A DNA stretch of 64,000 bases from an uncultured Butyrivibrio sp. (lineage in GTDB: Bacteria; Bacillota; Clostridia; Lachnospirales; Lachnospiraceae), in contig CAMENP010000009.1 in NCBI GenBank assembly GCA_945928575.1, forward strand, positions 24,586 to 88,585, read 5' to 3'. The first letter of the stretch is position 1, and every line of letters begins with the position of its first letter. Both the position numbers and the translations under genes were made by a program. Positions 26,807 to 34,736 of the stretch are shown here, piece after piece. Below the pieces are notes generated by a model. The model ran no database searches. It was given only the letters and a program-made list of their open reading frames with translations, and was not told where the DNA came from.

Positions 26807-27307
26807 TTATTTTTTCTTGGACTTGGCAGGGGCTTTTGCCTTGCCTGCTTCGGCCTGAGCCTTGGCTGCCTTCTCGGCGAGCTTTGCCCTGAACCCTTTC
26901 TTCTTAGGCTGAACGGTTACTTTACCTCTTGTACTGATGATTTCGGTAATGTAAATACCGCTTACTTTAACCTTGGATTCCATCTTAACCGGAAGTGCGT
27001 CGAATACCTTGACATCGGCTATGAGGGTCATAACCTTAGGACCGATCTTGGCTTTGACGATAGGCATCTTGGCTAACTTCATATATTTAGGAATCTGTTC
27101 TGTGACAACCTTAGGCAGGTTAGCTTCCGTTATTTTCATACGCTTCTTATCAATGACCAACATCGATAGAACCTGTGATGCTGCTTCAATATCAGCCTGT
27201 GAAGCTTCCTGCTTCTTCTGCATCTTACGGCCTACGATGATAAGTACGATGAAAAGAACGAGAACCACAGCCAGAACGATAAGTACTATTTTAAGTGCTA
27301 ATGGCAT
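26807..27307 (-). CDS. Single-pass membrane protein with basic Ala/Lys tail, unknown function
   Basis: A 166-residue protein: one N-terminal membrane helix (residues 5-26), then KMQKKQEAS, a compact domain from about 35 to 125 with VMTLIADVKVFDALPVKMES, and a highly basic tail ending AKAPAKSKKK. The tail looks like a nucleic-acid or membrane-surface binding segment facing the cytoplasm. I do not recognise the family. AGGAGG precedes the ATG. It is a single-gene transcript ended by its own terminator. Confidence 0.72.
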   Translation of the reverse strand: MPLALKIVLIVLAVVLVLFIVLIIVGRKMQKKQEASQADIEAASQVLSMLVIDKKRMKITEANLPKVVTEQIPKYMKLAKMPIVKAKIGPKVMTLIADVKVFDALPVKMESKVKVSGIYITEIISTRGKVTVQPKKKGFRAKLAEKAAKAQAEAGKAKAPAKSKKK

Positions 27308-27374
27308 ATCTTAAGTCCTCCTTATTTTCTTAAAATGAATTATAGCATAAAGAAACGGCAAGTACAAACATTAA

Positions 27375-27402
27375 TTGCAAATCTGTGTAAATCTGATATA
27401 AT
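27375..27402 (+). promoter_or_regulatory. Sigma-A promoter for the acyltransferase gene at 27459
   Basis: TTGCAA (27375-27380), 16-base spacer, TATAAT (27397-27402), 56 bases before the ATG. Confidence 0.6.
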
Positions 27403-27458
27403 TAAGAGACAAGTGTGCACAGATTATATATTCCGTGCAGATGAAGGAAGGAATTTTT

Positions 27459-28190
27459 ATGAGACTGATTTTGGTAATGTTATTTCTGTTAGTATATTTT
27501 ATTGTCAGTATACCGCTTTTCGGAATCGAATGGATTATCGGTAAAATCAATCCGCATGCCAGGGATATAAGTTCTCTCAGGATAGTGCAGTTTGGATTCA
27601 AGGGAATTTTGTTTTTCTCCGGAACGAAGACGACCGTTATCGGATTTGAGAACATACCGAAGGATAAGCCGGTGCTTTTTGTGGGTAATCACAAGAGTTT
27701 TTATGATGTTATAATATCTTATTCTATGATGCCGAATCTTACCGGATTTGTTGCCAAGAAAGAGATTGAGAAAGTGCCGCTCTTAAGAACATGGATGAGA
27801 TTCGTGTACTGTCTTTTCCTTGACCGTGACAATCTCAAGGAAGGCCTTAAGACCATCCTGCAGGGAATTGAATATATTAAGAGAGGAATATCAATTGTTA
27901 TATTCCCTGAGGGAACGCGTAATACATTTGAGGACGGTATGCTTCCGTTTAAGGAGGGCAGCTTAAAGTTTGCCGAGAAGTCGGGATGCCTCATTGTTCC
28001 GATGGTGCAGAATAACACGGGAGAGTGCCTTGAAAAGCATATGCCGTGGATCAAGAAGACACATACTGTTATAGAATTCTGCGAACCTATTGACATAAAG
28101 TCTCTTGATAAAGAAGATAAGAAGCACGTTGCTGCATATGTCCAGAAGATTATGGAAGACGTTTACGAGAAAAACAAAGCGCTTGTATAA
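27459..28190 (+). CDS. 1-acyl-sn-glycerol-3-phosphate acyltransferase (PlsC family)
   Basis: A 243-residue membrane-associated acyltransferase for phospholipid synthesis. An N-terminal hydrophobic segment (residues 1-20) is followed by the catalytic HX4D motif in GNHKSFYDVI and the substrate motif FPEGTRN, with MLPFKEGSLKFAEKSG next. ATG at 27459 has AAGGAAGGA upstream; the GTG at 27435 lies before that site. It stands alone and is the likely housekeeping PlsC, in contrast to the two PlsC-like proteins in the 51-55 kb cluster. Confidence 0.88.
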   Translation: MRLILVMLFLLVYFIVSIPLFGIEWIIGKINPHARDISSLRIVQFGFKGILFFSGTKTTVIGFENIPKDKPVLFVGNHKSFYDVIISYSMMPNLTGFVAKKEIEKVPLLRTWMRFVYCLFLDRDNLKEGLKTILQGIEYIKRGISIVIFPEGTRNTFEDGMLPFKEGSLKFAEKSGCLIVPMVQNNTGECLEKHMPWIKKTHTVIEFCEPIDIKSLDKEDKKHVAAYVQKIMEDVYEKNKALV

Positions 28191-28246
28191 TTGCAATATG
28201 ACGGAATTGCAGGATTATTGAGTGCCGATTTTAGGTAAAAACACGA

Positions 28247-28275
28247 TTGACACGAATTGCGTGAATGAATATACT
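28247..28275 (+). promoter_or_regulatory. Consensus sigma-A promoter of the lrgAB operon
   Basis: TTGACA (28247-28252), 17-base spacer, TATACT (28270-28275). The palindromic operator begins two bases after the -10 box. Confidence 0.8.
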
Positions 28276-28276
28276 G

Positions 28277-28306
28277 ATTGGTAGTACCAATATTGGTACT
28301 ACCAAT
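28277..28306 (+). promoter_or_regulatory. Tandem GntR/FCD-type operator on the lrgA promoter
   Basis: ATTGGTAGTACCAAT (28277-28291) is followed directly by ATTGGTACTACCAAT (28292-28306); together they form a perfect 30-base palindrome. Each half is a TTGGT-N3-ACCAA-like site of the kind bound by PdhR and LldR in E. coli. It covers the expected transcription start, so a bound repressor would block the polymerase. The FCD-type regulator at 29407 is the obvious candidate. Confidence 0.75.
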
Positions 28307-28331
28307 TTTTGTATACGGAAAGAAGAATAAG

Positions 28332-28709
28332 ATGAAGTACATTAAACAGTTTCTTGTTATTATTGCGATTTCCCTGGTCGGGGAACTTCTGCATTACCTG
28401 CTTCCGCTGCCTGTACCGGCCAGCATATACGGTATGGTAATTATGTTTGCCGGACTTATGACCGGTCTTATAAAGCTTGATGCGGTTAAGGATGCGGGCA
28501 AATTTATGATAGAGATAATGCCGGTTATGTTTATTCCGGCAGGTGTCGGACTTATGGCATCATGGGGCGTTCTTAAGCCAATGATCGTGCCGGTGAGCAT
28601 TATAACTGTGGTTACGATAGTTACCGTTATGGCGGTATCGGGCAGGGTTTCGCAGGCGGTTATCCGCATGGACCGAAAGAAGAAAGAGAGGAGTGCTGAC
28701 AATGAGTGA
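28332..28709 (+). CDS. lrgA: CidA/LrgA-family membrane protein
   Basis: A 125-residue protein with four hydrophobic helices. The start MKYIKQFLVIIAISLVGELL and the motif LPLPVPASIYGMVIMF are typical of the CidA/LrgA family. With LrgB it forms a membrane system that has been described as holin-like and, in Bacillus PftAB, as a pyruvate carrier. ATG at 28332 follows GGAAAGAAG; upstream in-frame codons run through the operator and are not translated. The stop overlaps the lrgB start by 8 bases. The promoter carries a strong double operator. Confidence 0.88.
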   Translation: MKYIKQFLVIIAISLVGELLHYLLPLPVPASIYGMVIMFAGLMTGLIKLDAVKDAGKFMIEIMPVMFIPAGVGLMASWGVLKPMIVPVSIITVVTIVTVMAVSGRVSQAVIRMDRKKKERSADNE

Positions 28710-29394
28710 ATTTACGGAAACTTCGATGTTTGCCGGTGTTACGGTAAGTCTTCTGGCATATATTATAGGTGCACTTCTTAAGAAAAAATTCAAACTTGCT
28801 GTTTTTAACCCACTTCTTATATCAATAGTGCTCACAATAATCGTTCTTGTGATTGCCGATATTGATTATGATGTGTATGCGCAGGGCGCGGATTATTTAA
28901 GCTGGTTTCTGACTCCGGCGACGGTGTGCCTGGCTATTCCGCTCTATGAGCAGTGGGATCTGCTCAAACACAACGTAAAGGCGGTTATGCTTGGAATCAC
29001 TGCCGGTGTGCTTACAAGCCTTACAACCGTACTGGTATTGTCGCTTATAATGCATCTGTCGCATGAAGAGTATGTTACAATGCTTCCGAAATCCATCACA
29101 ACAGCTATCGGAATGGGTGTTTCGGAGGAACTTGGCGGATACGTCACCATAACGGTTGCGGTAATAATAGTTACAGGTGTACTCGGTAATATTTTTGGCG
29201 AGCTCATATGCAAAATCTTCAGGATAACTGAGCCGATTTCCAAGGGAATCGCTTTCGGTTCGGCATCACATGCAATAGGAACAGCCAAAGCTATGGAGCT
29301 TGGCGAGGTTGAGGGCGCAATGAGCAGCCTTTCGATAGCGGTAAGCGGAATTCTCACTGTTGTAGGCGCAAGTATTTTTGCACATTTTATATAG
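28702..29394 (+). CDS. lrgB: LrgB/CidB-family membrane protein
   Basis: A 230-residue polytopic protein with about eight hydrophobic segments. ATVCLAIPLYEQWDLLK, LPKSITTAIGMGVSEELGG and FGSASHAIGTAKAMELGEVE are LrgB signatures. It works with LrgA, and a pyruvate or other metabolite transport role is inferred from the Bacillus PftB member. ATG at 28702 follows GAGAGGAG and overlaps lrgA. The GntR-type regulator gene starts 12 bases after its stop, so all three are one operon. Confidence 0.9.
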   Translation: MSEFTETSMFAGVTVSLLAYIIGALLKKKFKLAVFNPLLISIVLTIIVLVIADIDYDVYAQGADYLSWFLTPATVCLAIPLYEQWDLLKHNVKAVMLGITAGVLTSLTTVLVLSLIMHLSHEEYVTMLPKSITTAIGMGVSEELGGYVTITVAVIIVTGVLGNIFGELICKIFRITEPISKGIAFGSASHAIGTAKAMELGEVEGAMSSLSIAVSGILTVVGASIFAHFI

Positions 29395-29406
29395 ATTGGA
29401 GCAGAT

Positions 29407-30069
29407 ATGACAGAGTATGATGTTGCGATTGAATATATATTCGGATTGATGAAGGACGGTACGCTTAAAGTCGGAGATAAACTTCCGACAGAGAGAGCGA
29501 TAGCGGCAGAACTGGGAATAGGCAGGAACAAAGCAAGAGAGGCTTTAAGCATTCTTAACGGTATGGGAATGATCGAGAGCAGGCAGGGTTCAGGCAATTT
29601 CGTGTCCGGAAATGCTTCGGGTGCTATCAGAAACATGATCATAATGATGATGGCGCTTAATACAATATCCAAGCGCGAAGTATGCGAATTCAGACGTGAT
29701 ATGGAAAAAGCGGTATGCAGCAGCCTTATAGCCAATCCGCCGTCTGAGGATATGAAAAACAGGATCAAAGATACGCTTCGTGCCATGGATGGGCTTTCCG
29801 GTGAAGAACTTGCAAGGGCAGACCGCGATTTTCACAATGCACTGGTAAAAGCAACCGGCAACAAGTTATGGGAGGTCATGATGGATGCCGTGGCGGATCT
29901 TTACAGCGAATGGATCGATTATGTGATACAGAATATAGATGTTAAGAACCGTGCAAAGCTTATGCAGAGCCATAAAGATATTTTTAATAATATCATAGAA
30001 GATAAACCGCGCAAAGCGATGCAAGCAATTGAGAAACATTATGAACTTATAGAAGAACTTTTTAAATAG
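29407..30069 (+). CDS. GntR-family regulator, FCD type, probable regulator of lrgAB
   Basis: A 220-residue regulator. The winged helix (LKVGDKLPTERAIAAELGIG, then SRQGSGNFVSG) is followed by an FCD ligand domain whose metal-type residues are in DRDFHNALVKATGN, QSHKDIF and IEKHYELI. PdhR and LldR, the best-known relatives, respond to pyruvate and lactate. It is the third gene of the lrgAB operon, and the tandem TTGGT/ACCAA operator at its promoter suggests negative autoregulation relieved by pyruvate, lactate or a related acid. The ribosome site is GGAGCAG. Confidence 0.85.
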   Translation: MTEYDVAIEYIFGLMKDGTLKVGDKLPTERAIAAELGIGRNKAREALSILNGMGMIESRQGSGNFVSGNASGAIRNMIIMMMALNTISKREVCEFRRDMEKAVCSSLIANPPSEDMKNRIKDTLRAMDGLSGEELARADRDFHNALVKATGNKLWEVMMDAVADLYSEWIDYVIQNIDVKNRAKLMQSHKDIFNNIIEDKPRKAMQAIEKHYELIEELFK

Positions 30070-30076
30070 AAACAAT

Positions 30077-30107
30077 AATGCCCCGGACACTGCCAGGGCA
30101 TTTGTTT
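30077..30107. terminator. Terminator between lrgAB-gntR and the chemotaxis receptor gene
   Basis: AATGCCC (30077-30083) pairs with GGGCATT (30096-30102), followed by TTTGTTTT. It sits between convergent genes. Confidence 0.65.
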
Positions 30108-30115
30108 TGAATTTT

Positions 30116-31606
30116 TTACATAAGGGATTCTGCTTCGTCGGAGGTAAGACGGATATTTTCAACCGCGTTCTTGACCTGACCGGCATATTCAAGGTTTCGC
30201 TCACTCATTTCATATACCTGTTCGGCACTTACGGTAACTTCTTCGGTTACGGCAGAGAGGTGTGAAATGTTCTCAACAATCTTATTGTTGGACTCGGACA
30301 GACCGGTAACCTGTCTGTCAACCTCTTCAATATGGTTTACAAGGTTGTCTATGTTGGTGTTAAGCTGTATAAATGCCTCACCGGCAATCGTAATCTGCTC
30401 ATTCTGCGCGCGGCTGGCCTCAACCGAACCATGAATGGAATCAACAACGATATCAGCATTGGATGTAAGTTCGTTGGTGATGCGTGTGATTTCCTCAGTT
30501 GAGCTCTTGGTCTGTTCGGCAAGCTGCCTTATCTGATCCGCAACGACTGCAAAACCTCTTCCCGCATCGCCTGCGCGGGCGCTTTCGATAGAAGCATTAA
30601 GTGCCAGAAGATTTGTCTGGCTTGAAATATTAAGTATCATACCTGCAATCTGCTCAACTTCTTTGGCTTTGGCCTGGAGCCTGGACATTGCTTCGGTTAC
30701 GGCTTCGTTGTTTCTTGCAAGTTCTTCTGAACGGTCTTTAAGTTCCTGCATAACAGTGATATTATGTTTTACACTGTCATTGGAATCCTTGGCAAGTGCT
30801 ACCATCTGTTCCGATTCCCGGCTTGTCTGAAGAATCGCATCATGTATGTTGGCTGTCATGGTGTTCTGCTCTTCGATACTGGCTGCGGTCGAACCTGTAG
30901 CGGCAGATATTTCCTTCATACTTCCGGCAACTGATTCGGTTGCGGTTACCAGACTGTCCATAAGATCGGTGCTTTTGGCTGTTTCGTTACGCACCGTATG
31001 TGATATGTGGAACATTTTGTCAAGTATCCGGTCGATTTTCTTTTTCTCAGCGTTGGCGGAACCGAGAGCGTCATTGTTAAATGTGACGGTGATATTGCCT
31101 ATGCACAATACAACGATAAGTCCGAACAGGATCAGAAGTGTCTGCCCCATGGAGTTGATGTTTTTGCCATAGACGTTTCTTATAAGCTGTACTGCCAGAA
31201 CTACCACGAAGTTGGCGAAAACGGAAAAAGATGTCCTGACGATTCCTTTTTTGTCATAATAAGGAATCTGCAGCATGAATATTATAAGAAGGGCATAGTG
31301 GATGAATGCCGCATCCGTAAAAATTCCTATAAGAACATATTCAAAGCCGATTTCAATGGTCGCAAAGACCTTCAGATATTTGGTTGATTTGTTCTTGACA
31401 TGTGTAATGATATTAAGAATCGAAAAAACAGCTATCAGTCCGGTATCTCCGAACACAAGTATCGGATTAAGATGGTTCACGAAATACTCGGTCCACAGAT
31501 ATGCGAGAAAAACAACCCCCACCACAGACACCGCGATAAGGTAGAAACTGTTCATGCGGCGGTACCGCTCATTAATGTCATTGTACTTGTAATTAGACTC
31601 TTCCAT
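30116..31606 (-). CDS. Methyl-accepting chemotaxis protein with multi-pass N-terminus
   Basis: A 496-residue receptor. Six hydrophobic segments fill residues 20-190 and there is no large extracellular domain, so the signal is probably sensed within or near the membrane. From about 200 it is a long coiled-coil signalling domain; the hairpin tip is near [18 protein letters not shown]. No HAMP domain is clear. The C-terminus lacks a CheR-tether pentapeptide. AAGGAGG precedes the start. No other chemotaxis or flagellar genes are in the window. Confidence 0.9.
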   Translation of the reverse strand: MEESNYKYNDINERYRRMNSFYLIAVSVVGVVFLAYLWTEYFVNHLNPILVFGDTGLIAVFSILNIITHVKNKSTKYLKVFATIEIGFEYVLIGIFTDAAFIHYALLIIFMLQIPYYDKKGIVRTSFSVFANFVVVLAVQLIRNVYGKNINSMGQTLLILFGLIVVLCIGNITVTFNNDALGSANAEKKKIDRILDKMFHISHTVRNETAKSTDLMDSLVTATESVAGSMKEISAATGSTAASIEEQNTMTANIHDAILQTSRESEQMVALAKDSNDSVKHNITVMQELKDRSEELARNNEAVTEAMSRLQAKAKEVEQIAGMILNISSQTNLLALNASIESARAGDAGRGFAVVADQIRQLAEQTKSSTEEITRITNELTSNADIVVDSIHGSVEASRAQNEQITIAGEAFIQLNTNIDNLVNHIEEVDRQVTGLSESNNKIVENISHLSAVTEEVTVSAEQVYEMSERNLEYAGQVKNAVENIRLTSDEAESLM

Positions 31607-31679
31607 AATACATATATCCTCCTTAAAAATATATCTAATTTATTATATCACAACGGGCGCACATATTCTATATGTAAAG

Positions 31680-31708
31680 TTGATTTTGAAGGATTATTTT
31701 GCTAGAAT
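31680..31708 (+). promoter_or_regulatory. Sigma-A promoter for the DUF3783 gene
   Basis: TTGATT (31680-31685), 17-base spacer, TAGAAT (31703-31708), 21 bases before the ATG at 31730. Confidence 0.55.
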
Positions 31709-31729
31709 ATCAGGTACAGGAGATATGTT

Positions 31730-32077
31730 ATGGAAAAAATTTTATTGATTAATATAAATGATACAGACATTAAAAAGATAAAAGATATTTTTGTGAGACT
31801 GAAAATCAGAACGGATGTAGTGAAACCTGAATTTCATGGTTGTACATTGGGTGAACTTACATCCGGAAAAGCAGATGCGAAGACCGGTCCATCGTTTAGT
31901 GAGAGTATTGTTGTTATGTGTGGACTCAGGGATAAGAGACTTGATAAGGCGCTTTTTGAATTAAGACACAGCGGGGTTAATGTGGATTATAAGGCAGTAC
32001 TCACACCGACCAATGCGGACTGGGGACTTGAGAGACTTGTCAGGGAACTTAGAAAGGAAAAGTTGATGATGCACTGA
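31730..32077 (+). CDS. DUF3783 domain protein
   Basis: A 115-residue cytoplasmic protein of the DUF3783 family. The conserved core is VVMCGLRDKRLDKALFELR followed by DYKAVLTPTNADW and the C-terminal LERLVRELRKEK. Function is not known. An AGGAG ribosome site precedes the ATG. It is a single gene, followed by a GC-rich hairpin and a 460-base AT-rich region. Confidence 0.8.
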   Translation: MEKILLININDTDIKKIKDIFVRLKIRTDVVKPEFHGCTLGELTSGKADAKTGPSFSESIVVMCGLRDKRLDKALFELRHSGVNVDYKAVLTPTNADWGLERLVRELRKEKLMMH

Positions 32078-32540
32078 TGGCGGCCAATCTTCCGGGTTAG
32101 CTGGCGTTGTCTCTCGGCGCGGCGTTGTGCGCCGCCGGAAGAGCAGTGTTGCGGTGTACAATACGATATTTTCACACTTTTTTGACTAAAATCAGCAATT
32201 TGGTATCAATTATTTGCTATATGCGATACCTTTAAGCTGTAATATATAAAAATAAGTATGTTAAAAGACATATGAAGTTAGATATATTACATTGTGAAGC
32301 CTTCGAAATTGGTACTAAATGCCTAAAAAATCGCAAAAAAGTGTGAATTGATGAATTTCAAATCTGAAATAATGTCAATTAAGATACCTAAAAAAGCTTC
32401 AAATATATTGCACAAAGCTCCGAAATGCCAAATACGATACATAAATCCCGGAGCGTGTGTATCAAGCGGCGCCAAGCCAGCTCGATTCCGCGTGCGCTGC
32501 ATCTCGCTGTCGGCTGTCGCCGACTAAAAATGCAATAACA
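32078..32540. other. Gene-free region with an AT-rich island between GC-rich palindromes
   Basis: No coding region is supported here. 32081-32155 is GC-rich and can fold (GCGGCG-TTGTG-CGCCGC inside CTTCCGG/CCGGAAG). 32160-32439 is strongly AT-rich and bounded by the 9-base direct repeat AATACGATA (32160-32168 and 32431-32439). Inside are the perfect 14-base inverted repeats TTCACACTTTTTTG (32171-32184) and CAAAAAAGTGTGAA (32334-32347). 32465-32525 is GC-rich again with GTCGG/CCGAC pairing. It may be a small non-autonomous element or an RNA gene; neither is shown. Confidence 0.6.
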
Positions 32541-32572
32541 AAGGCTCCGGCAAATAAATTTTCCGGAGCCTT
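32541..32572 (-). terminator. Terminator of the rubrerythrin gene
   Basis: On the minus strand AAGGCTCCGG, 12-base loop, CCGGAGCCTT, then TGTTATTGCATTTTT. A perfect 10-bp stem, 30 bases after the stop. Confidence 0.75.
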
Positions 32573-32601
32573 GTCATCACATTTTTGGCTTGGCTTGTAG
32601 C

Positions 32602-33144
32602 TTATCCAAAGTATCTCTTTAAAAGGCCTTCGAAGGCTTTGCCGTGGCGGGCTTCGTCTCTTGCCATTTCATGAACTGTGTCATGGATTGCGTCAAGGTT
32701 AGCTGCTTTGGCACGTTTTGCGAGGTCTGTCTTGCCTGCTGTTGCGCCGTGCTCAGCCTCAACTCTGAGTTCAAGGTTCTTCTTAGTGCTGTCTGTTACG
32801 ACTTCTCCGAGAAGTTCTGCAAACTTAGCTGCATGTTCAGCCTCTTCAAAAGCTGCCTTCTCATAGTACATTCCGATTTCAGGATATCCTTCTCTGTGAG
32901 CAACTCTTGCCATTGCAAGGTACATACCTACTTCTGTGCACTCTCCGTTGAAGTTAGCGCGGAGGTCTGCCATAATATCCTCCGAAACTCCCTGTGCAAC
33001 ACCAACAACATGTTCTGCCGCCCATGTTCTGTTGTCATCCTGCTTAATGAACTTGTCTGCTCCTACGCCACATACAGGGCACTTCTCAGGAGCTGCCTCT
33101 CCTTCATAAACATAACCGCATACGCTGCATACAAATTTTGCCAT
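32602..33144 (-). CDS. Reverse rubrerythrin (peroxide-reducing)
   Basis: A 180-residue oxidative-stress protein. The rubredoxin-like FeS4 domain is N-terminal (Cys6, Cys9, Cys22, Cys25), and the ferritin-like diiron domain follows with [20 protein letters not shown] and [13 protein letters not shown] motifs. This domain order is that of the reverse rubrerythrins of Clostridia, which reduce hydrogen peroxide and oxygen with NADH-derived electrons. ATG at 33144 has AAAGGAG upstream; an in-frame ATG at 33222 lies inside the promoter. PerR boxes cover its promoter. Confidence 0.92.
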   Translation of the reverse strand: MAKFVCSVCGYVYEGEAAPEKCPVCGVGADKFIKQDDNRTWAAEHVVGVAQGVSEDIMADLRANFNGECTEVGMYLAMARVAHREGYPEIGMYYEKAAFEEAEHAAKFAELLGEVVTDSTKKNLELRVEAEHGATAGKTDLAKRAKAANLDAIHDTVHEMARDEARHGKAFEGLLKRYFG

Positions 33145-33194
33145 AATATAAAATCTCCTTTTAAATATATAATTTATTGAGTTGTAAACAAAAT

Positions 33195-33241
33195 AGTAAT
33201 GATTACTGTTTGATAATAGCAATGATTACTGTTTTTGTCAA
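33195..33241 (-). promoter_or_regulatory. Rubrerythrin promoter with two PerR-like boxes
   Basis: Minus strand TTGACA (33241-33236), 17-base spacer, TATTAT (33218-33213). AGTAATCATTGCT (33230-33218) fills the spacer and the perfect AGTAAT-N-ATTACT palindrome (33207-33195) covers the expected start. Both resemble Fur/PerR sites, and a PerR gene is next door. Confidence 0.75.
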
Positions 33242-33257
33242 TACCTTTTTAAAATAT

Positions 33258-33644
33258 TTATTTACAGTTTGCACATTTTCCGTAAAAAAATGTAGCATGA
33301 CCTGTAATTACACCGTCAAATCCGGCGCCGGCTTTTTCAAGAATATCATCCGGAACAGGGTAATCAAGGTCGATTACTGCACCGCAGGATTCACATATAA
33401 AATGATTGTGAGGTTTGACATTGCCGTCAAAATGGTCAAAGCCGTCCTTGCCGGGAAGCTTAATTGCTTCGCCGAGATCGACCAGAAGGGAAAGATTTCG
33501 GTAAACCGTTCCCAGACTGATGTTAGGGAAATGTTCTCTCAGGTTATTGTAAACCGTTTCGGCCGTAGGGTGATCCTTACGCGACATAAGAAATTCACGC
33601 ACGGCTTCACGCTGCCTGCTGTATTTCATAGCTGATACTGCCAT
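33258..33644 (-). CDS. perR: PerR-like Fur-family peroxide-sensing repressor
   Basis: A 128-residue Fur-family repressor. The winged helix is residues 10-80 (HPTAETVYNNLREHFPNISL, then GTVYRNLSLL). Zinc-site cysteines are in CESC and CANC, and the regulatory metal region GFDHFDGNVKPHNHF has the His/Asp pattern of PerR rather than Fur. ATG at 33644 follows AAGGAG. It sits beside a peroxide-reducing rubrerythrin whose promoter carries matching boxes, and a similar box lies upstream of its own start, so it probably represses both. Confidence 0.85.
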   Translation of the reverse strand: MAVSAMKYSRQREAVREFLMSRKDHPTAETVYNNLREHFPNISLGTVYRNLSLLVDLGEAIKLPGKDGFDHFDGNVKPHNHFICESCGAVIDLDYPVPDDILEKAGAGFDGVITGHATFFYGKCANCK

Positions 33645-33662
33645 ATTGTTCTCCTTAATATT

Positions 33663-33675
33663 AGTAATCATTATC
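33663..33675 (-). promoter_or_regulatory. PerR-like box upstream of perR
   Basis: GATAATGATTACT on the minus strand (33675-33663) differs at only two positions from the AGTAATNATTACT boxes at rubrerythrin. It lies 19 bases before the perR start, consistent with autoregulation. Confidence 0.6.
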
Positions 33676-33688
33676 AATATACAATCAA

Positions 33689-33717
33689 TTGATTTATGCG
33701 TCAAGTGAGAGTATAAT
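33689..33717 (+). promoter_or_regulatory. Sigma-A promoter directly before apbE
   Basis: TTGATT (33689-33694), 17-base spacer, TATAAT (33712-33717). The ATG at 33725 is only seven bases past the -10 box, so the transcript would be leaderless or nearly so. Confidence 0.6.
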
Positions 33718-33724
33718 AATTTTT

Positions 33725-34735
33725 ATGAGAAAAATATGGAAAATTTTAATGGCGGCGGCAGTATTCATATCAATATGCGGATGCAGCCGGGTAACACCGT
33801 CTTCAACTAAATACATCGCGCAGGGATATGCGCTTAATACATATGTTAAAGTTACGCTTTACGGCAGCGGAAGCGATGAAATCGCCGACAGGGCGGTGGA
33901 TATGTGCTCTGAATATGAACATATTTTTTCGCGCACGGATGAGAATTCCATGCTGTATAAGCTTAACAAGGCAGGGAGCCTTACGCGTAAAGAGGCGGCT
34001 GACGATAAAGACTTTGATGAACTGGCCGCACTTGTGTGTTCCGGGATTGAATACGGGAAACTCACTGACGGCGCACTCGACATAACAATCGAACCGGTTT
34101 CTTCATTATGGAAATTCGGAACGGATGAGGCGGAATTGCCGGATTCCGGGCAGATAACCGGCGCACTGGCTAAGGTGGATTATTCCAAAGTAGAGGTCAC
34201 GGACGATGCCATAGAACTTAACGGTACAAGGCTGGATTTAGGAGCTACCGCCAAGGGATATATTGCCGGAAAAATATGCGATTATCTTAAGAAAGAAGGC
34301 GTAACAGGGGCAATAGTGGATCTGGGCGGCAATATATCATGTGTTGGGACAAAACCGGACGGCACCGGATTTACGGTCGGAATAAAGAAACCGTTTGATG
34401 ATGAAGGGCAGATGGCGCTTGCACTGGACATGAGTGATATGAATATAGTTACCTCAGGCGTGTATGAAAGGTATTTTTACGATGATGATAAATTATACCA
34501 TCATATATTGAATCCCGCGACGGGGTATCCGTGTGAGAACGGCCTGCTTTCCGTTACGATAATTTCAGCGGATGCGGCACAGTGTGATGCACTGTCAACA
34601 GGATGTTTTGTACTTGGCATGGATAAAGCACAGAAACTTATAGAAGAACTTGATGGTGTATATGCAGTTTTTATAGATGATAACTATGATATATATTACA
34701 CAAAAGGTACAGAACAGTTTATAAAGGAGCAGTGA
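33725..34735 (+). CDS. apbE: FAD:protein FMN transferase
   Basis: A 336-residue lipoprotein: signal peptide with lipobox ICGC (Cys20), then the ApbE fold. LDLGATAKGYIAGKICDYL, GAIVDLGGNISCVG and HHILNPATGYPCENG are family motifs; the Asp and Thr of the magnesium site are seen in the last third (SADAAQCDALSTGCFVLG). It covalently attaches FMN to threonine residues of proteins such as the Rnf and Nqr subunits. No ribosome site is visible before the ATG. No Rnf genes are in the window. Confidence 0.9.
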   Translation: MRKIWKILMAAAVFISICGCSRVTPSSTKYIAQGYALNTYVKVTLYGSGSDEIADRAVDMCSEYEHIFSRTDENSMLYKLNKAGSLTRKEAADDKDFDELAALVCSGIEYGKLTDGALDITIEPVSSLWKFGTDEAELPDSGQITGALAKVDYSKVEVTDDAIELNGTRLDLGATAKGYIAGKICDYLKKEGVTGAIVDLGGNISCVGTKPDGTGFTVGIKKPFDDEGQMALALDMSDMNIVTSGVYERYFYDDDKLYHHILNPATGYPCENGLLSVTIISADAAQCDALSTGCFVLGMDKAQKLIEELDGVYAVFIDDNYDIYYTKGTEQFIKEQ

Positions 34736-34736
34736 G

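Noticed and set aside
28277..28312. The 30-base palindrome before lrgA as an intrinsic terminator, since TTTTT follows
   Set aside because: It starts two bases after a consensus -10 box and there is no gene upstream on the + strand close enough to need it; two TTGGT/ACCAA operator units explain it better.
32171..32347. The 14-base inverted repeats as the exact ends of a MITE
   Set aside because: No target duplication flanks these repeats directly; the only direct repeat (AATACGATA) lies further out, so exact element borders cannot be claimed.
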